Positions 41,323-52,838 of a stretch of 64,000 nucleotides of DNA are shown in pieces. The position numbers were made by a program, and so were the translations under genes. The notes beneath the pieces were generated by a model, which was not told the origin of the DNA, did not search any database, and saw only the letters and a list, made by a program, of their open reading frames with translations. Positions within the stretch are counted from its first letter, which is position 1. Each line of letters starts with the position of its first letter. This DNA comes from Certhia americana. Its lineage: Eukaryota > Chordata > Aves > Passeriformes > Certhiidae. The stretch is from positions 2,675,656-2,739,655 of the forward strand of contig CM031861.1 in the NCBI GenBank assembly GCA_018697195.1, given 5' to 3'.

Positions 41323-41475
41323 GTCGCCATCTTTGTACCGGGCAAAACCTTCCGCGCGCAGCGGCGGCCGCCATCTTTGTGCCGGGTAAGGCCGCCATCT
41401 TTGTGCCGGGTAAAGCCGCCATCTTTGTGCCGGGTAAAGCCGCCATCTTTGTGCCGGGTAAAGCCGCCATCTTTG
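41323..41475 (-). promoter_or_regulatory. CCDC86: 24-bp tandem array of YY1-type motifs at CCDC86 promoter
   Basis: Five perfect copies of GCCGCCATCTTT start at 41367, 41391, 41415, 41439 and 41463, exactly 24 bp apart, plus a diverged copy (GTCGCCATCTTTG, about 41323). Each reads AAAGATGGCGGC on the gene strand, the strong YY1 consensus in its usual orientation for promoters that overlap the transcription start. The intervening bases (GTGCCGGGTAAA) are also repeated, so this is a true tandem duplication of one site. Confidence 0.85.
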
Positions 41476-41613
41476 TGCCAGGCAGCAGCGCCCAGCACGG
41501 CGGCCGCCGGTGCAGGGACCCCCCCCGAAATCCCCCAAATATTCCCAGGATAACCTCTCCCGCACCCCGAATAACCCCCGGAGACACGCGCGGGCTGGGC
41601 TGGGGGAGAAGCC

Positions 41614-41619
41614 TTTATT
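41614..41619 (-). terminator. Polyadenylation signal of MS4A-like gene A
   Basis: AATAAA on the minus strand about 90 bp beyond the stop codon. It is only about 140 bp from the CCDC86 promoter array. Confidence 0.7.
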
Positions 41620-41707
41620 GAGGGCCGAATACGCTGAGGGCATCCCAGAGGGCTCCGGTAGCGGGGACCCTCCCCGGGATGCGGCACCGTGCCGGGCTTG
41701 GCCGTGG

Positions 41708-43300
41708 CTACAGCGCCTGGAAAAACACAAAACCAGGGAAATGCAGGGAAATCTCTGGGAGGCAGCCAGGAATGCCCGGATTGGGGCCGCCCTTCGGAGG
41801 AAGGAAGGGGTGGATCAGCATTGCCGGGGCTTGCAGGGAGTGCTGAGGATGCTCGCCTCCCTCACCAGCGGGCTGTATGTGTGCTGCCGGACTGTGTCGT
41901 ATCCAAACGCCAGAACCGCCACGGCCACGCAGAATTCCAGGAGCCCGAGGAGCACCGAGGTGGAATCCATCCCGTTGCTGAGGATCTGCAAAGAGGAGGA
42001 GAACGGGAAGATCCCGGGATCCACTCCCTCCCCGAACGGGATCCTTGAACACGCCTTGATTCCCACGTGCCATCCCGGGTGTCCGTACCTTGCTATCCAT
42101 GCTGAGGCACCATTCCGGGCGCTTTTGGAAGGGCCCGGGCTTCTCGCAGCCGGGCGTGTGCTGGGTGATGGCCGTGCCGTGGATCCCGGTGGCCACCAGC
42201 GTGCTCAGGACAACGCCCACATTGACCACACAGCAGGTCTTGACCTGCGGGAAGCACCCGGTGACAGGGACCCCGGGAAGGGCGGCTTCCCCCATGGACT
42301 ATTCCACTGGGATCAAAGATCTCCTGGAGAAGCCGCCCAGTTTTGTCCCACTCATCCCACAGTGTCTCCAAAGCCAGGAGGGTCTCCTGGACCTTTTATC
42401 TCCCTCATTCCACAGTGACCCCGACCCCCATCCTGTGCTCCATGTGGGACAGCTGAGCACTTCCCAAGGGGGAGACTGGCCTGTGGATCCCGTGGGATGA
42501 ATCCAGGCTGTGAAGGGGTCCCAGTAGCTGCTAGAAGGGACATAAGGAGTGGGGGGGACACCTTGTCCCTCCCAGCCTGGATCTTACCAGCACAGGGCTG
42601 TCTCTCTTTTCACTTTCCACCAGCAACGAGCCCGAGACCAGGAGCTACTTGGAAAACAGCGGGAATTGGTGTCAGCAGCAAGGCACCCTTCCCTGTCACC
42701 CTTCCTGGTGTCCCTCCAGCTGGTAATTGGGGTTCAGGGATGCACAAACACCCTGGAATGTGGGGGAGTGTCAGTGGAGACCCGATGACCCTGGGATATT
42801 GTCCCCAGTCCACCAGGATTCCCTGAGATTCCCATATCCTCATCCCAGCTTACCAGAATCCCCAGCCAGAAGAGAATCCCGCTGGCCACAGGGAGGGAAG
42901 GGTTCCTGTGCTCTGATGCTGTCAGGATGATCCCAAAGCAGGTGTGGACGATTCCAGTGAAGATGTGGATGGTCTGGCGAAGGATGAGAGAGAGGGATCC
43001 AAATCCCTTTGCTGAGGTGCATCCCAATCCCACATCACTGTGCTGGGAAGGGACTGGGAGAGCCACCTGTCCCAGCGTCCCCTCCACCCAGCTAGGGACA
43101 ATCCCTGCAGATCCCCAACCCCCTGGAAGTCTCACCCCCAACACCTTGGGATGAGCCCTGCGGAAGCCTTGAGTTTGGAATGACGTCCTGGCAGGTGCCT
43201 GGGAGCCTGAGGCCAGCTGGGCCGCCCGGGGATCCGTGGCCGGGATCACCTCCGTGATGATCCTTACGCTGCCGGCATCGGTCACCGCGGTGGCCGCCAT
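41708..43300 (-). CDS. MS4A-family four-pass membrane protein (copy A)
   Basis: Member of the CD20/FcRbeta-like MS4A family, tetraspan membrane proteins. Exons, all phase 0: 43136-43300, 42854-42973, 42588-42644, 42089-42244, 41866-41985, 41708-41716; 208 aa. Family landmarks are the short N-terminus ending in HPKVLG, TM1 (IHIFTGIVHTCFGIIL), TM2 (LFWLGILLLVSGSLLV) followed by ESEKRDSPVL, TM3 (VVNVGVVLSTLVATG) and TM4 (LGLLEFCVAVAVLAFGY). The loop between TM3 and TM4 carries a cysteine pair (CEKPGPFQKRPEWC), reminiscent of the CD20 large loop. The last coding exon adds only two residues. Which mammalian MS4A it matches cannot be decided by eye. Confidence 0.85.
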
Positions 43301-44299
43301 GGCCTAGGAACGAGCCCAGGAAGCTGAAGGGATTCCCAGGTGCCTTCCTCCTCCTCTTCCTCCTTGCCACGGTCCCTTTGCAGTCCGAAATCCGTGGGAG
43401 GTGCCGGCCAGGCAGGGACCTGCTCCCGCTGCCCTTTGCTCCCTGCGGGAAGTGCGTTCATGGAATTCTCGTCAGGCCCCTCTTGCTCAACGAGGCTGCT
43501 TTGCTAGCTGAGGCTCCCAAAATCCTGCACAGGAAGAGGGACCTCCCCGGGCTCCTCTCTCGGGAAAGGTTGGACGCTCTTCCCTCGGGAGCCTCCAAGA
43601 TCCCTTTTCCATCCCAAATTGTGGATGCTTTGCTTGGGAATCACTCCTGAAATTAGCTTGGTACCTAACGAGTTGTCCATAACCTAACCCTGCCCACTTC
43701 CCAGGAAAAACTTGGATTGAGACAGGAAACTTTATAAAGCCTGTTATAAAGGAAGCTCCTTTATTGCCATTTTTGGGAATTCTTCCTCCTCTATCCCTGT
43801 GGATTTGTCTCAGTGAGGACACATAGGAGGGATTCAGGTATTCCTGGCCATCTCTGTTGGGAGCTAGAGGGAAAGGAGATTCTGGGAAATGGGAGCTCAG
43901 GATGGGAATGGAGCCACCACACATGGAGAGGGCATCCCGACGTATTCAGAGACCCCTTCCTGCCTCTACCTCTCCCTCCTCCTGGAAAACAACCATGTCC
44001 TTTTGTCCAGGAGCATTGGGAGATCCCATGCCGACCTGGAAGACCCCCCCAGGTTTCCTGGATGTCTGATGTGCTCAGGGTAGGAATTTCTTGGTGGAAG
44101 AGGAAGTTTTAGGTCCAGGATTTTGGCATCACCCCAAAACCTCTCTCTCTGCCTGGGAAAGGACAGGACCCTCCAGGTGACGATTTCAGGAGCAGGTGGA
44201 GCAACTTTTTTGGAAGTTTTTTCCTTCCCTCCGGCTCTAGAGGGAGCTGAGAGGCCGCGTTTGGAAGCACCATGCTTCCAGAGATCGGAAGAGGCTTCC

Positions 44300-44419
44300 A
44301 GCCCTGGAGCCTGCTTGGAACAACCTGGACTAGTGGGAGGTGTCCCTGCCCGTGGCAGGGCGGTGGAACTGGATGATCTTTAAGGTTCCTTCCATCCCAA
44401 ACTATTCCAGGATTCTGCA
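44300..44419 (+). mobile_element. CR1 LINE 3' end, sense orientation
   Basis: Contains GGAACTGGATGATCTTTAAG then GTTCCTTCCATCCCAAAC and an ATTCTG-like tail, the canonical CR1 3' terminus, preceded by GTGTCCCTGCCCGTGGCAGG. Confidence 0.85.
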
Positions 44420-45887
44420 CCCCTCCCCATGCTCCCACACTCCAGGGAATGGGGCACCCCCTCCAAACCAGCCTAAATCATATCCCAAAAAAAGAGCTGG
44501 AAGAACAGACCTGGAAAGCAAAAAGCGGCAACTCACGTCTCCATCCCAGCTCCAATGGCATTCCTCCATCCCACTCATGACCTTCCTCCATCCTGCATCC
44601 CTGATGGAAGCGTGCACTTGGCCTTGTAAAGGGCTGCATCTGGCGGCACGGCTTTCCAGGAAAAACATGGACATGGATGAGATTCAGCCTCTTCATCACA
44701 TTCCTGGTGCCTCAGAGCCTTTAATTCCTGCTGGAGCCTCATCCCTCTCAACACTCCAATCCTAACAATCCCAGGGATCTTGTTCCAGCCCCAGGAAGGA
44801 ACACTTGAGCCCCCGTGGAAATTCTGGGATCCCCTCTTTAGCCTTTAGGCAGCCGGGGTATCCCTCCACCATTATCCACGGTTCACATTCCCAGCCAAAA
44901 CCACCCTACACGGTGGATTTCCTCCCAAATCCGCCTTTCCAGATTCCTACAGCATTCCTGAAGTTCCAGCCTTGCAGCCAGAAACAGCCGTGACTGCCCT
45001 CAGCCCCCAAAACCCCACTTTCCGAGTAAGATATCCATGGAGAAAGCGCTTTCCCCCTTCCTAAAAAAAACCCAGGCCCAGCTGGGGATGGCAGGAACCC
45101 AAAGTAGGATGTCAGGATTTGTTTTGGAAGCGGATTGCAGAGGAGGTGAAGCTTTGAAGCAGATGCAGGGAAGCAGCAAGGCCGGGCGGTGGAGCTTTCC
45201 AACCTTTTCTTTGCAGGAATTTTTGGCTTTGTAGATATATACAACACATTCCTTGGATTTTAATGTTCATTTTCCTGTTTTCTAGGACAAGTTTTGGATG
45301 GGGGAAGCTTGGGGGGATCAACGAGACCCTCCCAAATTCCCTCCCACCAGCACAGGACAAAATTTATGAGCCTGGTGGAACCAAAATTCTTTTTCCAACC
45401 CCAAAATCCGTGAGGTTTTTTCCAAAGAAAATAGATTACAATGGACAAAAGCTCTCCAAAGAAACTTGCTGCTTCCTGGGACAAACTTTATATGCCCATA
45501 AAAATACCAAAAGTCAACATTTTGCTTTGCCTCCAGGTGTTTCTGCTTCCCACAGGGCTCTTTCCATACTGATTCCAGAAGGAAAGTCATGTTTTCTGGG
45601 AGAGGTTCAGGTTTCTTGGCTTTAAACATCCCAGTGTCCATCCTGGATGAGGGAGTCTGGAGCTGGGCACAGGCAGGAGGTTGGAGGGGCAGCACTGCCT
45701 GCTGGGGTGATCTATACCTGGGATTTAGGACACGGTGGTATCTCTCCCAAATCCTGTCCTAGATGTGTCCATCAACCCCCTGCAAGTGACATTCCAGCCT
45801 TTGATCTCCACATTCCCAGGAGAAGTCCTGAGGCTGCAGAAAAGTTCCTGTACTTCTCCAAGGCTTCACCAGCATCGACTTCCACTG

Positions 45888-46125
45888 GCAATCCCGGAAT
45901 GGGACCTTAAACACTTCCAGGGATGGGGCAGCCACAGCTCCCCTAAGAAATTGATTCCAGGGCCTCACCACCCTCACAGGGAAGAGTTTCTTCCCAATAT
46001 CTCATCTAAAGCCAACCCCTCGCAGTGGAAAGCCATTCCCCCTTGTCCTGGCACTCCAGGCCTTTTTCCAAAGTCCCTCTCCGGCTCTCTTGGGGCACCT
46101 TTAGGTGCTGGAAGAGTCTCCAAGA
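45888..46125 (-). mobile_element. CR1 LINE 3' region, antisense
   Basis: Reverse-complement CR1 features in order: TTCCAGGGATGGGGCAGCC, GCCTCACCACCCTCACAGGG, TTTCTTCCCAATATCTCATC, CCATTCCCCCTTGTCCTG and CCCTCTCCGGCTCTCTTG. This is the longest CR1 remnant in the window. Confidence 0.85.
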
Positions 46126-47659
46126 TCCATCTCTTCTTCAGTGAAAGAGCCATTGGGACACCCCAATCTATCTCACAGTTCCCCTTTCCACCTCCTCCAA
46201 GGGTTTTGGTTTTCCTTAGGGATCATCACCAACAGGGACACAAAACTCTGCATCCCTGTCACCTGCTATTCTCAACTCCTAGAAGTCCTCACTCCCCCCC
46301 TCCACCCCCAGGGCAGCAAATTCCCACCTAAAAATAAAGCTATATTAACACCCTCCCGTATTTCCATAGAGCCTTCAACATTTATTCCATCATTTTCAGG
46401 GAAAGCCACAGTTAAACACTGGGATACTCCAGGAAAACCAACCCTGATGTCAGTGGAAGAGGAAGAAGCCTCGTTCCCTGGAAACCACCACACTTGGAAT
46501 ACAAAGCTTGGATGGGAGGTAGGATGACTTTGTGGTGGTCCCCACGGAGCTGGGAGAGTTTGGGATGCTCTGGAGCCGCAGGTGAGGAGCCAGAGCTGTA
46601 ATGGGTTGTGACCACAGGATGAGCAGAGGCAGCCTGTTCATCCTGCTCCCAAAATCCCTGGGGCTTTTCCTACTGATCGGACTCATTATTTTTTCAGAGC
46701 TGGGAACAGAAATAACTGACAGGGAGTGAATAATCCATGAGGCTTTGGCTGAGCAGCCAGAGCATTGTCAGGGAGTGTGGAAAGGAGGAGGAAAACACAT
46801 AAGTCACCCCAAAACCTACGGGAGCGTTCAAGGAAGAGGTCGCTGATCCCACTCTGGCACTGGAGGGGAAATTTGGGAAGGATCCTGTCCCCAAAATTTA
46901 AGAGGATCCTCCCACAGGGCACTGAGAACTCACCAGGATGTTTCCCTTAGAAAATTGGCACTGGGGTCTCTTTCCTCACCTCCATCCCACCTTTCCATTT
47001 CCATGAGCTTGGGATGCTCCTTAAATAACTTGATGCCACTGGATGCTCATCACCACCTCGTTAAATCCACCAGCATTCCCACGGATGCAGGATAATTAAG
47101 GGTGGACCCATAAATGAGCTTGTCAGGAGCTGACAAACCACAAACCTGGTCCTGTTCAAAATGATCCCACAGCCCTTTTCCTTCCCTGAAAATAAGGAAT
47201 TTTTCAGGAATTGCTGCATGGATAAGGTTTGGGAGCACCCCGCAGGAATTCCAGCAGGAGGGGGGATTAGAGGGGCAGAATTCCCTCAGATGAGCAGGTA
47301 TGGAGGGGTTTATGGGGACAGAATTCCCTCAGAATTAGGTACTGGGGTTTAGGAGGATGGAATTCCCTCAGGGGAGGGGTTTTGGGGGGCAGAATTCCCT
47401 CAAGGAAGCAGGCACTGGGAGTTCAGAGGAGCAAAACTCCCTTGGGAGGAGGTGGCAGGGGGTTAGGGGAGCAGAATTCCCCTTAGGGAAAGCAAGCAGA
47501 GAGAAGTTCAGGGAGGCAGAAATCCCTCATGAGAGAGCAGGTATCTCTAAATAAGACAGGATGAGCCTCTTTCCTGAGGGACAGCAGTTCTGTGAGGGGG
47601 AAGTGTTGCTCCCACGCTGAAAATTCCCAAATTCAGGAGACACAAGCCCGGAGAGAGCG

Positions 47660-47665
47660 TTTATT
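47660..47665 (-). terminator. Polyadenylation signal of MS4A-like gene B
   Basis: AATAAA on the minus strand about 625 bp beyond the proposed stop codon. A (CA)n microsatellite at about 48131-48147 lies in the putative 3' UTR or last intron. Confidence 0.6.
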
Positions 47666-48289
47666 CCCAAGATAAAATGAAGCCAACAGGGGACGAGCCG
47701 AGGTAGATGCTCCAGTGACCCGCCTGGCTCCTGGCACACATTGGGGTCACTCCAAACCACCAGACCACCAGGAATTCCTGAACTCCAACATGAGCGAACC
47801 CCAGCATCCCACAAGGGATTTGCAGGCAGGAATTGCCCAAGATTCCTCCCTGGAGAAGCCCCTTCCCACAGCAGCCAGCAAGTGGAGCCCCTCAGACCAG
47901 GCACAGGGGCACAGGGGCAGGGAATTTGGGGGTGTCCCTGGCTTTTGGGGGAGGACCAGCACATCCCAGTCGGCAGCACAGTGGGAGTAGGATGCTGTAG
48001 CCCTGGGATTTAGGAGCGATGGAGGCAGGATCCCATTCCGACATCCTCGGTGTCAGACTTCAGGAGCAGCCAGCTGCAAAGAGACCGGGAGGCATTTTGG
48101 AAAGGGGGCAGGATTTGGGGGGGACACCATACACACACACACACACACCCCCGGCACCCACCACCTGAGGGGGTTTGGGATCTCCTCCCCATTCCCAGAG
48201 CAGAGGGGCGGATGCTCCGGGATTCTCCCTGGGGATTGGGCTGGAATATTTTCCCAGGGAGGGGACACAGATGGCAGCAGGAGCCACTG

Positions 48290-50147
48290 TCATCCCAAGA
48301 GCCATCCCAATGCTGATTCTGCTCCTATCCAGGCTATTCCTTGGATCACCTCGGTGTAGCTGGGAGGCTGAGGCAGCTCCGCCGGTGGCACGGCCAGATC
48401 CACACGGGTGGCACTGGGGACAATCAGCATGGCCTGGGAAACACCAGGATTACAGGAGACACTGAGATCATGGGAGGCAGTTTTTGGGATCCATCCCTGC
48501 CATCCCCTCATCCTACCTCATTGGAGCTGAGGCGGGTGGCCCGGCACCAGAAATTGGCAGTGGCCACAGCGATGCAGAATTCCAGGATGGTGAAGATGAG
48601 CAGCACGATGGAAATCCCATTTCCTGCGAGCTCCAGGATGGGGAAAACCCCATCAGTACCTCACTAGCAGCACCCAGGATGACAAATCTCACAAAGAACA
48701 GCATTCTGTGGGTTCCCCCTTCCTCTCCCTCTGCATCCCAGGCTCCAAGCCCTCCATCCCGCCCTTTTTATGGCTGACGGATGCTTCCAGGGGGTGACTC
48801 ATCTCCCGAGGTACCAGCCTAAAATAGGTCGCGCCGGCAGAGGAGAAACCGCCACCCCAACAGGGATTTGGGAAAGGGCACAACACCCCCTGAGGGCTGG
48901 AGAAAAGGCCCGGGGGGTTGCCAAGGGCCGGAATTCTGCCAAGTGGGATTTTACCAGGACGAGATAGCTGTAGTAGTTGAAGCTGGAGCGGTAGAGCCCG
49001 TTGAGGTTGAGGTCCACGATGAAGGCCACGATTCCCAGGAGCGCGAAGATGGCACTGATGACGTTCATGGTCTGGCTGCCCTTCACCTGTGGGCACCCAG
49101 GGGGTTTTGGGGGGGGGTGGCAGATCCCCAGAATCCCAGAGGAACACCGCACCCGCCCCAGGGGATCACTCCCGGTGTGCTCCCGGGAAAACTGACCGCA
49201 CATTCCGTGGGGCTCTTCTCGGCGCCGATGGAGAGGCACCCGGAGATGATGAACTGCAGCGGGAGAGATGGGGCTCAGCTGGCACTGAGGGCACCCCAAG
49301 CACCCCAGACCTGCCCAGAGGTGGCACTAACAGGGCACAGGGGACACGGTGACCCCTCTGTCCTTGTTTTCCAGCTGCCAAGGCCTTGGGAGCTGCAGGT
49401 GCGTCCCTTCCAATGGGTGTCCCACCTGCTGGCATCCCCCCCGGCAGGATTCCCTTCCCTGTGGGCATTGTTCCCTGGTGAGATTACCTTCCTGGTGGGC
49501 ATCCCACCCCTCTAGACATCCTTTCCTGGTAGTGGGTATCCCTCCCCTGTGGGCATCTTTTCCCAGTGGGAATCCCTTCCCGGCCCCCTGGCACGCACCG
49601 ACACGCCGCCCAGGAAGGGGATCTCTCCGATGACGAAGACAGAGGTGTAGACATTGGTGAGTGTGGTCAGGACGATCCCGAAGCCGATGTGCAGGAATCC
49701 AGTCATAATCTGGATGGTCTGGAAGAGCAGGATGGGTGGGAATGGGGTCAACTCAACACCCCCCCCCCCCCCCCCCCCCGCCCATAGAGCCACCCTGGGG
49801 ATGCCTTAATCCCAGCGCCTCTCCAGAGACACAGCATCCTCTGAGGGATCAGCACGAATCCCCCGGGAATGGGCCGAGGGGGGATTTTCCAAGGGCATCT
49901 CCCCACGAACTCCCTCCGACGCCCCTAAACTCACCCCCATGACGCGGTTCTTGCCCTTGGGGAGGGTCTCCGCCGTGTACATGACGGCGCGGCTGCCCAG
50001 CCGGAGGCTCCCCATGCCCTGCATGAGGAGAGCGGGGGGCACCGGGACCCCCCGGAGCAGCCCCGGTCCCCACCGGGGCCGCCCCCGCCCCACCCGCCAC
50101 AAGCCCGCGCCCCTGAGCGAGCGCCTGACGTACAGCGGCTGCGGCAT
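48290..50147 (-). CDS. MS4A-family four-pass membrane protein (copy B)
   Basis: Second MS4A paralogue in tandem, same strand. Exons, phase 0: 49935-50147, 49599-49718, 49197-49253, 48955-49086, 48517-48630, 48290-48433; 259 aa. Second and third exons have exactly the lengths of those in copy A (120 and 57 nt). Landmarks: N-terminus ending GKNRVMG, TM1 (TIQIMTGFLHIGFGIVL), TM2 (FLGGVSFIISGCLSIGAEK), TM3 (MNVISAIFALLGIVAFIVD), TM4 (ISIVLLIFTILEFCIAVATA), then a cytoplasmic tail with LPQPPSYTEVIQG, like the PPxY-type tails of MS4A8/MS4A15. The exon 5 acceptor (48630) is inferred from phase. A weak donor after YTE followed by an exon at about 48072 (LAAPEV, stop) is an alternative end. Confidence 0.83.
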
Positions 50148-50284
50148 CCCCACCCGGGGCAACGCACAGCCCACGGGGGACACGGAGGGACACGGGCCGG
50201 GGATGGAGGGGACCGCCACCCCAAACCTGGGGAGGGGCGGGAAAGAGGGGGAAGATGATCAGTGGGGCTGGGGGGAGGAAATTG

Positions 50285-50785
50285 CTCTGTGGGGACGGCG
50301 GGGAAGTGCTGGGGGCTGGGAAGATGCCTCCGTGGGCTGGGAAGATGCTATGTGGGGTTAATAAAGATGCCTGTGGGATAGGAGGGGGAAGATGCCTGTG
50401 GGGTGAGAAAGATGCTCCGCTGGGGCTGGGAAGATGCTCTGTGGGGCTGGGAAGATGCTCCGTGGGGATGGGGAAGATTCTCTGTGGGGCCTAGGAAGAT
50501 GCCTCCGTGGGGCTGGGAAGATGCTCTGTGGGGATGGGAAGATGCTCCGTGGGGCTGGAAGGATGCTCCGTGGGGATGGGAAGATGCTCCCTGTGGGGTA
50601 GGAAGATGCTCCGTGAGTGCTGGGAGGAGATGCTCCGTGGGGCTGGGAAGATGCTCCGTGGGATAGGAAGATGCTCTGTTGGGGTTAGGAAGATGCCCGC
50701 GGGGCTGGGAAGATGCTCCGTAGCGGGATGGGAAGAATCCTCCGCGGGGAGATGGGAAGATGCTCCGTGGAGTCCCGGCTCTGTG
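50285..50785. repeat. 21-bp minisatellite upstream of MS4A-like gene B
   Basis: More than 20 imperfect copies of GGGGCTGGGAAGATGCTCCGT occupy about 500 bp starting some 140 bp above the start codon of MS4A copy B. Confidence 0.85.
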
Positions 50786-50998
50786 CGGCTCGTGGGGCCG
50801 GGGGGAAATTCAGTGTTGCCCCCCACCCCATTCGGGCAAGGCTCCAGACAACCGTGTTCCCGCCGGGAAGAGCTGCTCATCCAAAACCCACATGCCCGGG
50901 AGGTAAGGAAGTCGGGGGGTACCAACCCAGCACGAAAGCCCCCCCTGATTCCCGCTCCTTCCAGCTCCACGCCGCCGTTTACGGCGATAGCGCAGGGA

Positions 50999-51025
50999 AC
51001 AAAAAAAAAAAAAAAAACCCCCCCC

Positions 51026-51074
<49 letters not shown>

Positions 51075-51175
51075 CAACCAAAAAAAAAACCCCAAAAAAC
51101 AAAAATAAAAAAAAAAAAAAAAAAGAGAGGAGAGGAGAGGAGAAAGGGAAAAAAAAAACAAAAACAAAACCCAAC
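50999..51175. repeat. Poly(A)/poly(C) low-complexity tract
   Basis: Runs of A interrupted by C blocks (A18 C10 A35+, then AACCC-type patches and GAGAGGAGAGG). Such a composition is unusual in the region and may be a degraded poly(A)-type tract or an assembly error. Confidence 0.75.
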
Positions 51176-51179
51176 CAAA

Positions 51180-52838
51180 CAAACCACCCCGCAGCGGAAT
51201 TTTACTGTTTGAAAGAAAAATCCATCATCAAGGGCCATTAGGCTCCCTGCGGGGCTCCCTTCCCTCGCAGAGCTGGAGGCATACGGACGGGTGGAGGGCG
51301 GGGCACCCAGGACGAGAAGCAGGCCACGGTTTCCTCATGGATGGAAAAGTGGTCTGCAAATATCATGGATCTGCTCGCTTGTTGCAGGAGCGCGAGGCCG
51401 TAGAGGGGGATCCCCCACATGATCCCATACACTTTCCCCCCCAAAACTGTTCTCCATTCCCCATTTTTAGGGCATCCGGGCATCCCAGAGTAGAGGGACT
51501 AGAGAGAGCTCAGGCAGAGGATTAAAACCTGAAATCAAGGAAATAAGGAACACCTCTGGGAATGACTGAGGGGCACACGATACTTGCCCTGCACCCCAAT
51601 GCATGTGAGGACACCCCTGTACCCCAACGAGGATCCGGACAATACTCACCTCCCCCCTGCTTGGAATGTCTCATGGAGAGATCCCATCATGGGGTTCGTG
51701 GGGCTACGGGAGATCTCAGAGCTGCACGATCCTGAGAAGAAACCCCCCCATTTCTGTGCGAGCCCGTAAAATTCCACCAGGGACAGGGATGGGAGGGAGG
51801 GAGGGAGGGAGGGAGGGAAGCAGGGTCTGGTCCACACCATCAGCCTGGGGGCTGGCCAAGTGGAGGAGTGCCTGGGAGGATAAGGAGGGAATTGGCCGGC
51901 TGGGCGCTTGGTGGTTCGCACCCAGCTCAGAGCAGGTTGCAGAAAATCCACGGGGCTCGGCACCAGGGTCCCCTCACTTCCCAAACCTTGCTCCATCTCC
52001 TGGTCAGGGACGCAAGGCCGTCCCCCTTCCTCACCTCCAGGCTGGTTTGCCCACAGCCTCCTTAGCATGGGGATGCTCCAAGGTGGTGTTCCATTCCTAT
52101 CAGCGCTGGTCACCCCACAGGCACTTCCAGGCTCAACCCTGCCCAGTGGCACTCGACCCCCCCAGGACAGTGGCTCTGGTACTGAGAACAACATGTGGCC
52201 ACTGGTGACAGAGACTGGCAGGGTGAGCGCGCCAGAGCAGGGCCTGTTGACAGGGATTTTGGGGGGATCCCTGTGAGCCACTTCACCGCAATGCCCAGGG
52301 AAAGCAGGTGGCTAGGGACCAGGAGAGGTCACTGGCCCGTCACCTCCTCCCCAGGGGAGGGCAGCCAGATCCCCCAAATACCCCCTCATCAACAGCATCC
52401 TTGGGTGCACAGGCTTCGGTGTGAGGAACAGCACAAGGCACATTCCCCTGGAGCTTCCATCAGGAGAGGGATGGAAAAAGAGACGAGGGAACCCCCCCTG
52501 CCCCAAGCATATGGCTTTTATCACCTGGGGAGGGGGGTGGGGGTAGTGGGTGGCTGCTGCAATCCCAGGTGGGGAAAGCAGCTGGGATGGGCCTACCCCC
52601 TGCCATCACCCTGGTGCTCCTTTACAGAGGGTCTCCCCGGGATCTGCATCCTGGATGCTCATCCCCACCTCTTCGATGTGAGGAAACAGGGGAAGTCCCT
52701 AAAGAGGACAAGCCCTGCTCAGCAGCAGCCAAATGTCTGATCAACAGTCTCCCAACCATGAATCCAACACCCAGCTATTGGGAAAGAAAAGGAACCCTAC
52801 CGCAGCCAAAACCCAATTCTTTGGGGAAGAATGCCCGA
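51180..52838. other. Region with unassigned minus-strand open frames
   Basis: No gene is firmly supported. The minus strand has a 211-codon open frame (51646-52281) ending at a strong donor (GGGAG|GTGAGT, 51650/51649), with internal acceptor-like sites, and a smaller open frame at 51238-51483. The peptide has a Cys/Trp/Gly-containing first half (MLFSVPEPLSWGGRVPLG) that I cannot assign. A (GGGA)n run lies at about 51790-51820. Confidence 0.35.

Larger units (their letters stand above)
43310..47640. other. Long intergenic region between the two MS4A genes
   Basis: About 4.3 kb, lower in GC than its surroundings, with no supported gene. It holds two CR1 fragments (annotated separately), a lone minus-strand AATAAA at 43760-43765 without a convincing upstream exon, and a loose repeat (GGCAGAATTCCCTCAGG type, about 50 bp period) at 47270-47540. 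Confidence 0.55.

Noticed and set aside
41510..42418. 302-codon plus-strand open frame
   Set aside because: Overlaps exons of MS4A copy A on the other strand and lacks codon or domain signature.
43487..43924. Minus-strand open frame with a downstream AATAAA (43760-43765)
   Set aside because: The signal falls inside the open frame, there is no convincing upstream exon, and the peptide matches nothing I know.
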